A DNA stretch of 64,000 nucleotides from Fodinibius salicampi (GTDB lineage: Bacteria > Bacteroidota > Rhodothermia > Balneolales > Balneolaceae): assembly GCF_039545095.1 (NCBI RefSeq), contig NZ_BAABRS010000002.1:124001-188000 (forward strand), in the 5' to 3' direction. The notes under the pieces are model-generated. The model was not told the origin of the DNA. It did no database searches and saw nothing but the letters and a program-made list of their open reading frames with translations. Shown piece after piece: positions 33,144 through 42,467 of this stretch. The translations under genes were made by a program, and so were the position numbers. Position 1 is the first letter of the stretch, and each line of letters starts with the position of its first letter.

Positions 33144-34349
33144 ATGTCTATGGATTTACATACGATTAAAGAAAAAGCCCGGCAGTATCACGATGAGATG
33201 GTGGCCATACGCCGACATCTGCATCAATATCCGGAGTTGAGCTATGAAGAAAGGGAAACCACAACTTTTATCCTGGAAAAGCTGAAAGAACTGGATATTC
33301 CGGCTGACCGTCCGTTGGATACCGGTTGTGTGGGAATTATTGAGGGAGGAAAATCATCTGACAAGGTTGTAGCATTACGTGCGGATATAGATGCGCTTTC
33401 TATAACGGAAGAAGGAGAACATAAATCAGAATTTAAGTCTAAAAATGAAGGAGTTGCCCACTGTTGCGGCCATGATGCCCATACCGCCAACTTATTGGGA
33501 GCAGCTCATATACTGGCTGATCTCAAAGAAGAGATTGAGGGAAAGGTACTGCTTATATTTCAACCCGGAGAGGAGAAACTGCCGGGCGGGGGACGTCTGC
33601 TCTGTGAAACAGGTTATCTGCAGAGGATGGGCGTGGACGTAATTTATGGATTACACACATATCCGGGTCTGGAACCCGGACGAATTGCCCTGCGCAAGGG
33701 ACCCCTCATGGCCCGGCCCGATGAGTTTGAAATTGAGGTAATTGGGGAAGGGGGGCACGCCGCATCTCCCCACGAAGCAGTAGATCCGGTTGTGATGTCT
33801 GCTCAGATTATAAATCAGATACAGTCCATTGTCAGTCGAAATGTTAATCCCACAGATGCAGCCGTTATTACGGTAGGGAAACTTGCGGCGGGCTCGGTAC
33901 ACAATGTCATTCCCGAGAAAGCGGAAATGCTGGGGACGGTCAGAACGCTCGCACAGGAGACCGCAGATATGATTAAAGACCGTATTGAGGGAATTGTCAA
34001 AGGCGTAACGGAGGCTTCGGGTGGAAGTTATAACTATAGTTTTAACTATGGATATCCTGCGGTACACAATACCGGTTGGGCCACGGATGCGGTTGTGGAA
34101 ACAGCCGGTGAGTTGCTGGGGGCAGATAATGTGGTGCTTTTGGATAAGCCCATTATGGCGGGAGAGGATTTTGCCTTTTACCAGCAGGAATTTCCAGGTG
34201 TATTTTTCTTTTTGGGTACCGGAAGGGAAGAAACCGGTTCTACCTATTCGTGGCATCATCCAAAATATAACATTGATGAAGAGTGCTTTACGACCGGCGC
34301 TGCCCTGATGGCCTCCTTTGTTTTCCAGGCAATTCCGTCGGATAAATAA
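33144..34349 (+). CDS. M20-family amidohydrolase
   Basis: A 401-aa protein of normal family length. Metal-binding motifs: LRADIDALSI, then AHCCGHDAHTANLLGAAHIL (Cys and His ligands), FQPGEEKLPGGGRLL (Glu ligand and base), and a C-terminal MAGEDFAFYQQEFPG. It belongs to the HipO/N-acyl-L-amino-acid amidohydrolase type that cleaves N-acyl amino acids or peptides; the exact substrate cannot be read. No signal peptide, so cytoplasmic. An FAD oxidoreductase gene follows by 24 bp and is probably in the same operon, suggesting shared use in amino-acid catabolism. Confidence 0.9.
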   Translation: MSMDLHTIKEKARQYHDEMVAIRRHLHQYPELSYEERETTTFILEKLKELDIPADRPLDTGCVGIIEGGKSSDKVVALRADIDALSITEEGEHKSEFKSKNEGVAHCCGHDAHTANLLGAAHILADLKEEIEGKVLLIFQPGEEKLPGGGRLLCETGYLQRMGVDVIYGLHTYPGLEPGRIALRKGPLMARPDEFEIEVIGEGGHAASPHEAVDPVVMSAQIINQIQSIVSRNVNPTDAAVITVGKLAAGSVHNVIPEKAEMLGTVRTLAQETADMIKDRIEGIVKGVTEASGGSYNYSFNYGYPAVHNTGWATDAVVETAGELLGADNVVLLDKPIMAGEDFAFYQQEFPGVFFFLGTGREETGSTYSWHHPKYNIDEECFTTGAALMASFVFQAIPSDK

Positions 34350-34373
34350 ATATTCCAAAGAGTTCAACCTTGT

Positions 34374-35483
34374 ATGAAATCTCAAGCCTCTTTTTGGGAA
34401 GCAGATGTTTCTAAAAATCGCTACGATTTAATCGTTGTTGGTGCCGGCATCGTGGGACTTTCATCGGCTCTTTTCTATAAGCGAAAACATTCCGAAAAAC
34501 AAGTGCTTGTATTAGACCGCGCCTCCCATCCACTCGGTGCCAGCACCCGTAATGCCGGATTTGCCTGTGTGGGATCCATCGGTGAGCATCTGGCGGATAT
34601 GGAAAAGGAGTCGGAGAAAAATATCGGAAGGAGAATCATCCGACGCTACCGGGGACTTCAGTTGCTGAAGGAAACACTCGGTGAGAAAGCTATTGGCTAT
34701 GAGGCCTGTGGAGGGTACGAGTTCTTTAATTCACAGCAAAAGTTTAAAGAAGTGGCTCCCGAAATAGATCATTTTAACGGATGGCTGGAAGAGCTGCTGG
34801 GCGAAGAAGGGGTGTATGAAGCCCAGAGATTGGAGGGATATCCGGTTATTTATAACCGTTTGGAAGGAGCCTTGCATCCCGGTAAGATGATGCAGGAGCT
34901 CATTCGAAAGACCTCCGAGTCCGGAGTAGAGATACGGTGGAATGCTCCGGTACAGGAAGTAGGGAGCAGTGGAGAAGTAGAGCTTCAGAATGGGGAAAGT
35001 TCTTCATTAATATTAAAGGGGCAGAATGTGTTGATGGCCGTAAATGGATTTGCCCGTAAATTACTCCCGGAAATAGAGGTTCATCCCGCTCGGGGACTTG
35101 TACTGGTTACGGATGAGCAGGATGTAATGCCGTGGAAAGGAACTTTTCATCACGACCGGGGATACATTTATTTCCGGAATATCGGTAATCGTCTGCTGAT
35201 CGGCGGGGCACGAAATATTGCAGTCGAAGAGGAAGAGACCAATCAGTTTGGGATCAATGAACGAATCAAAGATTATCTAATTGGTTTTGTATCTAATGTT
35301 TTGCGATTACCACCAGGATGGCAGATCGATTACGAGTGGTCCGGGATTATGGGATTTACTCCAACAAAAACTCCTATTGTTGAACGCGTTGATGGTTGCC
35401 GTTATATAGCAGCGGGACTCAGTGGAATGGGAATAGCCATAGGTATGGATGTTGGCAGGAGTGCTGCTGAAATGATGGATTAA
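34374..35483 (+). CDS. FAD-dependent oxidoreductase of the DAO family
   Basis: A 369-aa protein. The N-terminal dinucleotide-binding VVGAGIVGLSSALFYKRKH (~22–40) is followed by the acidic strand end LVLDRASHPLGASTRNAG, typical of D-amino-acid oxidase-like enzymes. The C-terminus has IAAGLSGMGIAIGMDVGRSA, closing the FAD site. Substrate is probably an amine or amino acid. It follows the M20 amidohydrolase by 24 bp, and the convergent MFS gene ends 46 bp away. Confidence 0.87.
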   Translation: MKSQASFWEADVSKNRYDLIVVGAGIVGLSSALFYKRKHSEKQVLVLDRASHPLGASTRNAGFACVGSIGEHLADMEKESEKNIGRRIIRRYRGLQLLKETLGEKAIGYEACGGYEFFNSQQKFKEVAPEIDHFNGWLEELLGEEGVYEAQRLEGYPVIYNRLEGALHPGKMMQELIRKTSESGVEIRWNAPVQEVGSSGEVELQNGESSSLILKGQNVLMAVNGFARKLLPEIEVHPARGLVLVTDEQDVMPWKGTFHHDRGYIYFRNIGNRLLIGGARNIAVEEEETNQFGINERIKDYLIGFVSNVLRLPPGWQIDYEWSGIMGFTPTKTPIVERVDGCRYIAAGLSGMGIAIGMDVGRSAAEMMD

Positions 35484-35529
35484 TTAAAGCGTGGTAAACG
35501 TTCAGTCATGTTGAGTACCGATCCGACAA

Positions 35530-37179
35530 TTATTCCCCTTTCTCAACAGGTTGAAATGACCAATTCTTTAACTGTTGAACGGTAATATCTTCCAGTTGTC
35601 TTTTATGTGTTTCAACACCAAAAAATGTTAAAGCCAGTGCAGCCAGTGCCATTGGTACAGCTCCGATTAGTGCTGTACCGGCAATAGAAGGGGGAGCAAC
35701 CGAAATAGCAACCAGTCCGATGATAATTACCCCACCCGCTTTGCTGAATCCTGCTCCGAGGCCACTGCCACGGGACCGAAGCCGTGTGGGATATATTTCG
35801 ACGCAATAGGCAGAGAGTACAGAAACAATAGAACTAATACCCCAAATAGGCATAATGAGGAGAGCATAAAGCAATATCTGGTTTGAGGCTATCGCTTCCC
35901 CGGCGAGTGAAAACCCGATGAGTGACGCCGCGGTTAGTCCACTTAACATGATGAGCGTTCGTTTGCTGCTCCAAAATCCATAGAGCCACGCAATAAGGAA
36001 ATTGAGCGGAAATCCAATCAGGGCCGAATCACGAAGCATATAATTAGCTTCAGCCTCTGTAAAACCCATCTTTTGCAAGTTAGTAGGAATCCATAGCTGA
36101 AAACCGAAAGAAACCAGCCCAACTCCAAGAGCAAGCAGTAAAACAGCAGTCGTAATATAGCTAAAAGGAGGTTGAAAGAGCTGAATCATGCGGTCCTTAA
36201 CTCCTTTTTCTACTTCTAATTTAGAAGATTTGTCTTCTATAATCTTAGCACCGAACCGCCTCATCACGGCTTTAGCTTCCTCATTTCGTCCCTGGGCCAG
36301 CAGGTAACGGGGAGATTCGGGTATCCATTTATTGAGAATAATAAGGAAGATACCGGTAGGAAGTCCGATAAGCCAAAGGATGCGCCAGCTGTAAATGGGG
36401 ACCAATTCTGCAGCAAGCCAGCTGGTAAGAATATAGGCACCGACCACATCACCTCCTATTAGCACCATAATCCATCCGCGGTGGCGGGCGGGAATGGTTT
36501 CGGCCATAATTGTATACATAATAGGAAGCATGCCTCCTACGCCAAAGCCCATGATAAAACACATGAATACATTCATAGCGAATGTGGGCATTGAACCGCA
36601 TATGCTGGTTCCTATAAAGCTCACGGCAGCCAATAGTATAGATGCACGTCGGCCGATACGATCTCCCAGCCATCCCCAGAGAAAGGAGCCTAAAACTGTG
36701 CCGATAATACCGGATAAAGGAAGGATTGCTGCCGGGATAGTGCCACCGGGATTAAGCGGGGATTTTAGCCCGTACTCTTCTGTCATGCCGGGCATGACAA
36801 AGGAGAGGGTGGTCGGCTTCATAACATCGATGGTAACGGCCGCTGCCATTACAAGTAAAAGAGCAATATGGGAGCCACGAATAGGTGCGTCATCCAGCGC
36901 ACGTACTTTTAGGTTTAAAATATCCGGATCGGCTTTATCTTTTTTAGGAAGCAAACCATACAAAGTAAGTATCATGCCCAGTACAATTAAAACCATCCCA
37001 ATTTTCATCGGAAGATCCATAGGAGTGCCGACAAGGCGATATCCCACATCATGTGCTTTGATATACATGGGCAGATGAAGGATCACTCCGATTGTTACGG
37101 CCCAAATACCGGTCCAAAAAGCCCCTTTGTGTCCATATGTGATACCTCCCCAGGATTGAGGTGGCCTGTCAGATTGCAT
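35530..37179 (-). CDS. MFS transporter, sugar-porter-like, with N-terminal extension
   Basis: A 549-aa protein. The core shows MFS signatures: GDRIGRRASIL in loop 2–3, AETIPARHRGW, PESPRYLLAQGRNEEAKA after helix 6, and CVEIYPTRLRSRGSG near helix 11. An additional ~95 residues precede the core, with two predicted helices (AFWTGIWAVTIGVILHLPMY; IGMVLIVLGMILTLYGLL), so the total may be 14 transmembrane segments. The substrate is probably a sugar or organic acid; the sequence alone does not decide. Single gene, divergent from the asparaginase-type gene. Confidence 0.88.
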   Translation of the reverse strand: MQSDRPPQSWGGITYGHKGAFWTGIWAVTIGVILHLPMYIKAHDVGYRLVGTPMDLPMKIGMVLIVLGMILTLYGLLPKKDKADPDILNLKVRALDDAPIRGSHIALLLVMAAAVTIDVMKPTTLSFVMPGMTEEYGLKSPLNPGGTIPAAILPLSGIIGTVLGSFLWGWLGDRIGRRASILLAAVSFIGTSICGSMPTFAMNVFMCFIMGFGVGGMLPIMYTIMAETIPARHRGWIMVLIGGDVVGAYILTSWLAAELVPIYSWRILWLIGLPTGIFLIILNKWIPESPRYLLAQGRNEEAKAVMRRFGAKIIEDKSSKLEVEKGVKDRMIQLFQPPFSYITTAVLLLALGVGLVSFGFQLWIPTNLQKMGFTEAEANYMLRDSALIGFPLNFLIAWLYGFWSSKRTLIMLSGLTAASLIGFSLAGEAIASNQILLYALLIMPIWGISSIVSVLSAYCVEIYPTRLRSRGSGLGAGFSKAGGVIIIGLVAISVAPPSIAGTALIGAVPMALAALALTFFGVETHKRQLEDITVQQLKNWSFQPVEKGE

Positions 37180-37336
37180 GAAATCCGTCTTTTATATTTT
37201 CTGGATAATTCGACGATTAATATGGGATTATTTATTATAAAGTCAAATATCCGTAATAAAAGCTATGATAATCCCCTTCTGTTTTTGTAAACTATGAGCA
37301 TTATTTCCTCTTTCACCAAATTCCTAATTTTATTTT

Positions 37337-38305
37337 ATGATTAGCCGAAAAAGCTTTTTGAAACTGACTGCCCTGGGAGGGTTGACCCCCTTAACAAACT
37401 GGTCGCCCCACTTACCGACCACTTCGGGGAAAAACAATAAGCCCGTTGTTATATCCACCTGGAATCATGGAATCCCGGCAAATGAAGAAGCTTGGAACAT
37501 TTTATCCAGGAAAGGGACCGCGTTGGATGCGGTTGAAGCCGGTGTTCGGATACCGGAAGCGGATCCCGAAGTTCGTACAGTCGGTTATGGCGGCTATCCC
37601 GATCGGGATGGGTTCGTAACACTTGACGCCTGCATTATGGATGAAAAGGAGCAGTGTGGATCCGTGGCGGCTCTTCAGCATATAAAACACCCGATATCGG
37701 TAGCACGGAAGGTGATAGAGGAATCTCCGCATGTGATGCTGGTGGGAGAGGGAGCGTTACAGTTTGCACTGGATCAGGGGTTTGAAAAAGAAAATCTGTT
37801 GACCGAAGCATCCCGTAAAGACTGGGAAGAATGGAAAGAAGATGCTGACTATCAGCCCGAAATAAATATTGAAAATCATGATACGATCGGGATGCTGGCC
37901 CTGGATAGCCATGGCAATCTATCCGGTGCATGCACCACGAGCGGGGCTGCCTGGAAGATGCACGGGCGCGTGGGTGATTCACCCCTTATCGGGGCCGGTC
38001 TGTTTGTGGATAACGAAGTGGGAGCCGCTGCGGCAACGGGATTGGGAGAAGAGGTGATCCGTACCTGTGGTAGTCACCTCGTGGTTGAAAATATGCGCCG
38101 AGGTGATGATCCTGAAACGGCCTGTAAAAAAGCGGTACAGCGTATTGTTGAGAAGAATGAGTCAGTCAATAATATCCAGGTAGGTTTTATTGCTGTTAAT
38201 AAGCAGGGGCAGTTTGGAGGGTATAGTATTCAGCAGGGCTTTAATTTTGCGGTCTGTGAATCCGATAATAACCGCTTGATTGATGCCCCAAGCTGGGTAA
38301 GTTAA
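37337..38305 (+). CDS. N4-(beta-N-acetylglucosaminyl)-L-asparaginase / isoaspartyl-peptidase family
   Basis: A 322-aa Ntn-hydrolase. The N-terminus ISRKSFLKLTALGG resembles a Tat-like or export signal. The autoproteolysis site is IENHDTIGMLALDSHGNLSG, with Thr after HD (about residue 181) as the new N-terminal nucleophile. Further signature: GACTTSGAAWKMHGRVGDSP and GAAAATGLGEEVIRTCGSHL, as in glycosylasparaginases. It should remove Asn-linked GlcNAc or cleave isoaspartyl bonds outside the cytoplasm. Confidence 0.92.
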   Translation: MISRKSFLKLTALGGLTPLTNWSPHLPTTSGKNNKPVVISTWNHGIPANEEAWNILSRKGTALDAVEAGVRIPEADPEVRTVGYGGYPDRDGFVTLDACIMDEKEQCGSVAALQHIKHPISVARKVIEESPHVMLVGEGALQFALDQGFEKENLLTEASRKDWEEWKEDADYQPEINIENHDTIGMLALDSHGNLSGACTTSGAAWKMHGRVGDSPLIGAGLFVDNEVGAAAATGLGEEVIRTCGSHLVVENMRRGDDPETACKKAVQRIVEKNESVNNIQVGFIAVNKQGQFGGYSIQQGFNFAVCESDNNRLIDAPSWVS

Positions 38306-38316
38306 TGCTTCATTTA

Positions 38317-38988
38317 TTATAGGGCCGGACTAATATAGGGAATACCTAGATTCAATCCCCGCAGGATGAGGATAATTCCCACAGCGGCAATAAAGTACGG
38401 AGAAAAGTTTTTAAGCTTTTGCCGCCATTCGGCTGAGATTAATACACCGGCTAAACTGACGCCCAGCATGGCCGGAATAGTCCCAAATCCAAAGCCGGCC
38501 ATGAAAAACATACTGGATTCGGCACTACCGGATGTAACTGCGGTTGCCAGAGCAAGGTAAACAAAGCCGCAGGGTAGAAAGCCATTTAAGATTCCAATCA
38601 AAAAGAGTGAGCCCATACTTCCATTTGCAAACAGGGACTTCATCCGGTTGGTTAGGTTGCCGATCAGCTTATAGGGAAGGGATTCCAGCTGGGACAGCAC
38701 ATTACTGATTTTCCTCCAACCCAGCGTAAGCAAGAGCAAGCTTCCCACTCCAATGGAAAGGGCTTGCTGATACCCACTTATGGATATCATCCTGCTGAAC
38801 AGACCAACGATACCTCCCAATGCGGTATAGGTAACAACTCTTCCTGTATTGTATATGAGTCTGGAGCCAATGAAATAGACCTGATCGAGGGATTTTTTGG
38901 GTAAGGAAAGGGCCAGGGGGCCACACATGCCGATGCAGTGGAAACTGCCCAAAAATCCAAATGTTATCCCTGCTAAAATCCAGTCCAT
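38317..38988 (-). CDS. SafE/TauE-family membrane protein, copper/heme-oxidase assembly type
   Basis: A 223-aa integral membrane protein with six hydrophobic helices. GSFHCIGMCGPLALSLP near the N-terminus and GILNGFLPCGFVYLALATAV are the CxxxC and PCG motifs of the sulfite-exporter/UreH-like family that accompanies cytochrome oxidase genes in Bacteroidota. They suggest copper handling. Its neighbours support this: a ba3-type oxidase on the opposite strand and a CcoI-type copper ATPase. It ends 11 bp from the convergent asparaginase-type gene. Confidence 0.82.
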   Translation of the reverse strand: MDWILAGITFGFLGSFHCIGMCGPLALSLPKKSLDQVYFIGSRLIYNTGRVVTYTALGGIVGLFSRMISISGYQQALSIGVGSLLLLTLGWRKISNVLSQLESLPYKLIGNLTNRMKSLFANGSMGSLFLIGILNGFLPCGFVYLALATAVTSGSAESSMFFMAGFGFGTIPAMLGVSLAGVLISAEWRQKLKNFSPYFIAAVGIILILRGLNLGIPYISPAL

Positions 38989-39223
38989 ATTAGCAAATCA
39001 CGATTTGATGTTTTTGGCTTAATTGATGACATGTTGGACAATTTGACTTGTATGATGGTAAATCTAGTTAATAAATATACCTGTTATCCAGCGAAAAGCT
39101 TGGATTGACATCCAGAAAAAAATGAATCTAAATAGGTAGTATCGGTTGAACTTATCTTAATTTAATACTTAATTGTCTTAAAACCATTCGGCATGTTTAA
39201 TTTATAATAAAATACGTTTTGTT

Positions 39224-39439
39224 ATGTCCGATGAACTCAGTCAATCACCTGATGCAGCAGGAGCTGATAGAAGCTGGGAAGAACGAAATCCCGATATAGA
39301 ACGTGAAATAACAATTGATGAGTTCCAACCCAAAGGGACCTTGACCCTAACGCTCATCTATTTTGCAATTGTCGTTCTGATGTGGATTTTCATGTACTTC
39401 GTAGAATTCGCAGGCAACGCACCTTCCATTATAGATTAG
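39224..39439 (+). CDS. small cytochrome ba3 oxidase subunit (subunit IIa-like)
   Basis: A 71-aa protein with an acidic, polar N-terminus (residues 1–38) and one transmembrane helix (TLTLIYFAIVVLMWIFMYFV). This is the size and layout of the single-helix subunit IIa encoded just upstream of subunit II in B-type oxidases. The phrase EFQPKGTLTLTLIYF matches that family's pre-helix pattern. First gene of a compact oxidase operon, 16 bp before subunit II. Confidence 0.85.
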   Translation: MSDELSQSPDAAGADRSWEERNPDIEREITIDEFQPKGTLTLTLIYFAIVVLMWIFMYFVEFAGNAPSIID

Positions 39440-39455
39440 CTAATAGATAAGAAAT

Positions 39456-39974
39456 ATGCATATACATAAATTTGAGCAATTCTGGATAAAGTTATCCTAT
39501 GGTTTAATTGCCTTCTTCATTGCCACTGTTATTTATGGTTTTGTGGCGATGGATCTGAAGGTAATTGGAGATAGTGGGACTATTGATCCACAAAATCTGC
39601 AGGATACTCCATTTGGAAATCCGGGCGTACGAGAGATTATAAAAAATGGAGAGACTGAATACGAGGTTTATGTGCAAACAATTCAGTTTTCTTTTGTCCC
39701 GGGTACCGCGCAACCTATTGAAGTGCCGGCCAATCATCGGGTTACTTTTTATATCACTAGTCCCGATGTGCTGCACGGATTTGATGTGGTAGGTACGAAC
39801 TTGAATACAATGACTATTCCCGGACAAATTTCTAAGTTTACGACTATCTTTCCGGAAGCGAGGGAGTATGGTATTGTTTGCAATGAATACTGTGGTCCCG
39901 CCCATCATGTGATGGAAGGAAAAATTAACGTAGTTCCCGAATCTGAGTTTGATAAAAGTACTCTGGTAGAATGA
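39456..39974 (+). CDS. coxB: cytochrome c oxidase subunit II, ba3-type (CuA)
   Basis: A 172-aa protein with one N-terminal transmembrane helix (LIAFFIATVIYGFVAMDL) and a periplasmic cupredoxin domain. CuA ligands are visible: SPDVLHGFDV (first His), CNEYCGPAHHVM (two Cys, His, Met). It takes electrons from cytochrome c and passes them to heme b/a3 in subunit I. Its short length and single helix are typical of B-type oxidases rather than A-type, which have two helices. Its stop overlaps the subunit I start by 4 bp (ATGA). Confidence 0.95.
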   Translation: MHIHKFEQFWIKLSYGLIAFFIATVIYGFVAMDLKVIGDSGTIDPQNLQDTPFGNPGVREIIKNGETEYEVYVQTIQFSFVPGTAQPIEVPANHRVTFYITSPDVLHGFDVVGTNLNTMTIPGQISKFTTIFPEAREYGIVCNEYCGPAHHVMEGKINVVPESEFDKSTLVE

Positions 39975-41647
39975 CATTTTTACACAAGTATCCCAAAGCC
40001 GCAAAAGTAGCCAAAGCGAATTTTATTGTTGCTTTTATCGCCCTGGCGATAGGAGGATTATTTGGTTTTATACAGGCATTGCACCGGACAGATGTATTTC
40101 GTGGATTTTTTAATTCCGGAGAATATTATACGCTCCTTACCGGACATGGTGTTCTGTTAGCACTCATATTTACTACCTTTTTTATCGCCGGGCTTTTTAT
40201 CTGGGGCGTAACACGGAGTCTTGATCGTGAACCGGAAAATATGACCTTTACCTGGTCGTGGTTTTGGCTGATGGTTATTGGATTGGTGATGACGGCCTTT
40301 ACGATACTGGGTGGCTTGGTGCCGGATAGTTCGATAAGGGCCGCTGTTCTCTATACATTTTATCCGCCGCTTCAGGCCCATCCCGCTTTTTATATAGGAC
40401 TAGCACTTGTTATTGTTGCCTCGTGGATGGCCGGAGCAGACTGGTTTTGGTCTTATAATAAATGGCGGGATAACCATCCCAATGATCGGATTCCAATTCT
40501 TACTTTCATGGCCCTTTTTACCATGCTGATGTGGTATGTTTGTACCATTGGAGTGGCCATTGAGGTAGTAGGGCTTCTGATCCCATGGTCTTTGGGTTTG
40601 GTTACGGAAATCGAACCGCTGCTTCCTCGCACACTGTTTTGGTATTTTGGTCACGCGGTCGTGTACTTTTGGCTGTTGCCAGCCTACTATGTGTGGTACG
40701 CAATTCTTCCCAAACTATCCGGCGGACGTCTATTCAGTGATTCCATGACGCGAATCGTATTTATCATATTCCTTATTCTTTCGACGCCGGTGGGATATCA
40801 TCACCAGTATGCGGATCCTGGTATTTCGGTCGGATTCAAATTCTATGCGATGGCTACCACCCTGCTATTATTACTGCCCAGTCTTATGACACTTTTTACA
40901 GTGGTGGCAAGTATGGAACATGGGGCCCGGCAGCGCGGAGGCAAAGGATATCTAAAGTGGATTGGAAAACTGCCATGGGACAGTCCCGCTTTTGTGGGCT
41001 GTGCCCTGGCGGGAATCATGTTTGCCGCGGGTGGTTTCAGCGGAATGATTAATGCGTCGATGAATATTAACCTTCTTATTCACAACACTATCTGGGTGCC
41101 CGGGCACTTCCACCTTACCGTGGGTACAGCCGTGGCGCTGACCTTCATGGCAATCAGTTACTGGCTTATTCCACAGTTAACGGGGCGAAAACTCAAGTTT
41201 AAGACTCTGGCTTTAATTCAACCTTATGCGTGGTTTTTAGGGATGACCCTAATGTCAAATGCTATGCACCGTGCCGGATTATCCGGGGTACCGCGCCGTA
41301 CTGCTGAACCACAATACAGTGGTTTTGAATTTGAGCCCATTTTTGGGACCATGGGAGAAATGAAGTGGCAGATCGCAATCGGAGGAACCATACTTACCAT
41401 CTCGTTGATCCTCTTCCTGTGGGTTATTATCGCTTCCTGGATGGGAGGAGAGAAGTCTGATATGCCGGTGGATGATTATATCCCGGAGCCTCTGTCAGGT
41501 GTTGAGCATACCCCTGCAATACTTGATAATATTAAGCTTTGGTTGGCGCTGGCTATTATTCTGGTACTTCTGGCTTATTCATTCCCGCTCTGGGAAATGG
41601 TAGCAGATGGTGTCTTTTCGCCGGGAGCACTGCCCAGACCATCGTGA
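39971..41647 (+). CDS. coxA: cytochrome c oxidase subunit I, ba3-type
   Basis: A 558-aa polytopic protein with about 12–13 helices. Metal and heme ligands are visible: YYTLLTGHGVLLALIF (low-spin heme His), WYFGHAVVYFWLLPAYY (CuB His and cross-linked Tyr region), PVGYHHQYADPG (two CuB His), and HNTIWVPGHFHLTVGTAVAL (heme a3 and b His). The pattern with YFWLLPAYYVWY fits family B (ba3) enzymes. It reduces O2 to water with proton pumping. It overlaps subunit II by 4 bp, so the pair is translationally coupled. Confidence 0.97.
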   Translation: MTFLHKYPKAAKVAKANFIVAFIALAIGGLFGFIQALHRTDVFRGFFNSGEYYTLLTGHGVLLALIFTTFFIAGLFIWGVTRSLDREPENMTFTWSWFWLMVIGLVMTAFTILGGLVPDSSIRAAVLYTFYPPLQAHPAFYIGLALVIVASWMAGADWFWSYNKWRDNHPNDRIPILTFMALFTMLMWYVCTIGVAIEVVGLLIPWSLGLVTEIEPLLPRTLFWYFGHAVVYFWLLPAYYVWYAILPKLSGGRLFSDSMTRIVFIIFLILSTPVGYHHQYADPGISVGFKFYAMATTLLLLLPSLMTLFTVVASMEHGARQRGGKGYLKWIGKLPWDSPAFVGCALAGIMFAAGGFSGMINASMNINLLIHNTIWVPGHFHLTVGTAVALTFMAISYWLIPQLTGRKLKFKTLALIQPYAWFLGMTLMSNAMHRAGLSGVPRRTAEPQYSGFEFEPIFGTMGEMKWQIAIGGTILTISLILFLWVIIASWMGGEKSDMPVDDYIPEPLSGVEHTPAILDNIKLWLALAIILVLLAYSFPLWEMVADGVFSPGALPRPS

Positions 41648-41807
41648 TAAACTGTTTGATTGCTACATGACGTCTAAATATTTGATAGAAGGTCCTTGTT
41701 CATTGCTCCAGTCTTTGCCTGAGCAGTACAAGGGCCTATGTTTTGGAGCCGTGGATAGAATGCTTTTCCAGAATTGATGCTTGCTTTTACCCGAATAGGA
41801 TTCCGTT

Positions 41808-42386
41808 ATGACAGAGAGTAATTCCCATAAAGAAGATCCCTCCGGCAACTCTACGAAACGATTAGTCAAGGTTCTGGTAATTATTGGTATAGGAATTCCT
41901 GTTTTGGTAGAATTGATGACCCTGTTTAATCTGATTAATGTTCAAATATTTGAAGGTGAGCAGGAAGTAAATCAACAGAACGAATCTATTGCTGAGTTAA
42001 GAGCAATTGAAGAGGGAGATACTCTTTTTGCCGATTACAGCAATGCCTTGACCATTAATTTGTTAAGAATTAAAGTAAGCGCCCAGGAGTGGCGGTTTGC
42101 ACTGGGTTTGAATTCGGTGGATAGTTTGGTTCAGCAGCAATTACAGGTGAAGGTTGACAGCCTGAAACTGCAAAGCGGTAAAATTTTGTCCGGTACTGGC
42201 AATAATCCCTGGGAAATAGACGATACGGTTCCGCTAGCAATGTCGGCAGAGTGGGAGCTGCCGAATGGAGATATTCCTGGCATATTGTATATCAGTTCAT
42301 TTCAGTACATTGAGAGCGATTCAACTAAGCGAATACAACAGGAAATTCCGCTTGGTAAAATTCCTGTCCGGTATAACCAAGAATAG
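41808..42386 (+). CDS. membrane-anchored hypothetical protein of the oxidase locus
   Basis: A 192-aa protein, not recognised. A short cytoplasmic N-terminus is followed by one helix (LVKVLVIIGIGIPVLVELMT), and the remaining ~150 residues would be periplasmic: a helical stretch (EVNQQNESIAELRAIEEGDT) then beta-rich segments. It follows subunit I by 160 bp in the same direction and sits before a convergent copper ATPase, so an oxidase-assembly role is possible but only inferred from position. Confidence 0.7.
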   Translation: MTESNSHKEDPSGNSTKRLVKVLVIIGIGIPVLVELMTLFNLINVQIFEGEQEVNQQNESIAELRAIEEGDTLFADYSNALTINLLRIKVSAQEWRFALGLNSVDSLVQQQLQVKVDSLKLQSGKILSGTGNNPWEIDDTVPLAMSAEWELPNGDIPGILYISSFQYIESDSTKRIQQEIPLGKIPVRYNQE

Positions 42387-42467
42387 AGGAAGGTAGTGTG
42401 TTTTTTAGCCGTTAATCAATAAAAAATATTTAGCGGTTATTAAGGGATAACATTGTAATAAGATTTA

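Noticed and set aside
41667-41777. 36-codon ORF between the oxidase subunit I gene and the next gene
   Set aside because: No hydrophobic or family pattern, no ribosome-binding site, and it could be chance in a 160-bp spacer.
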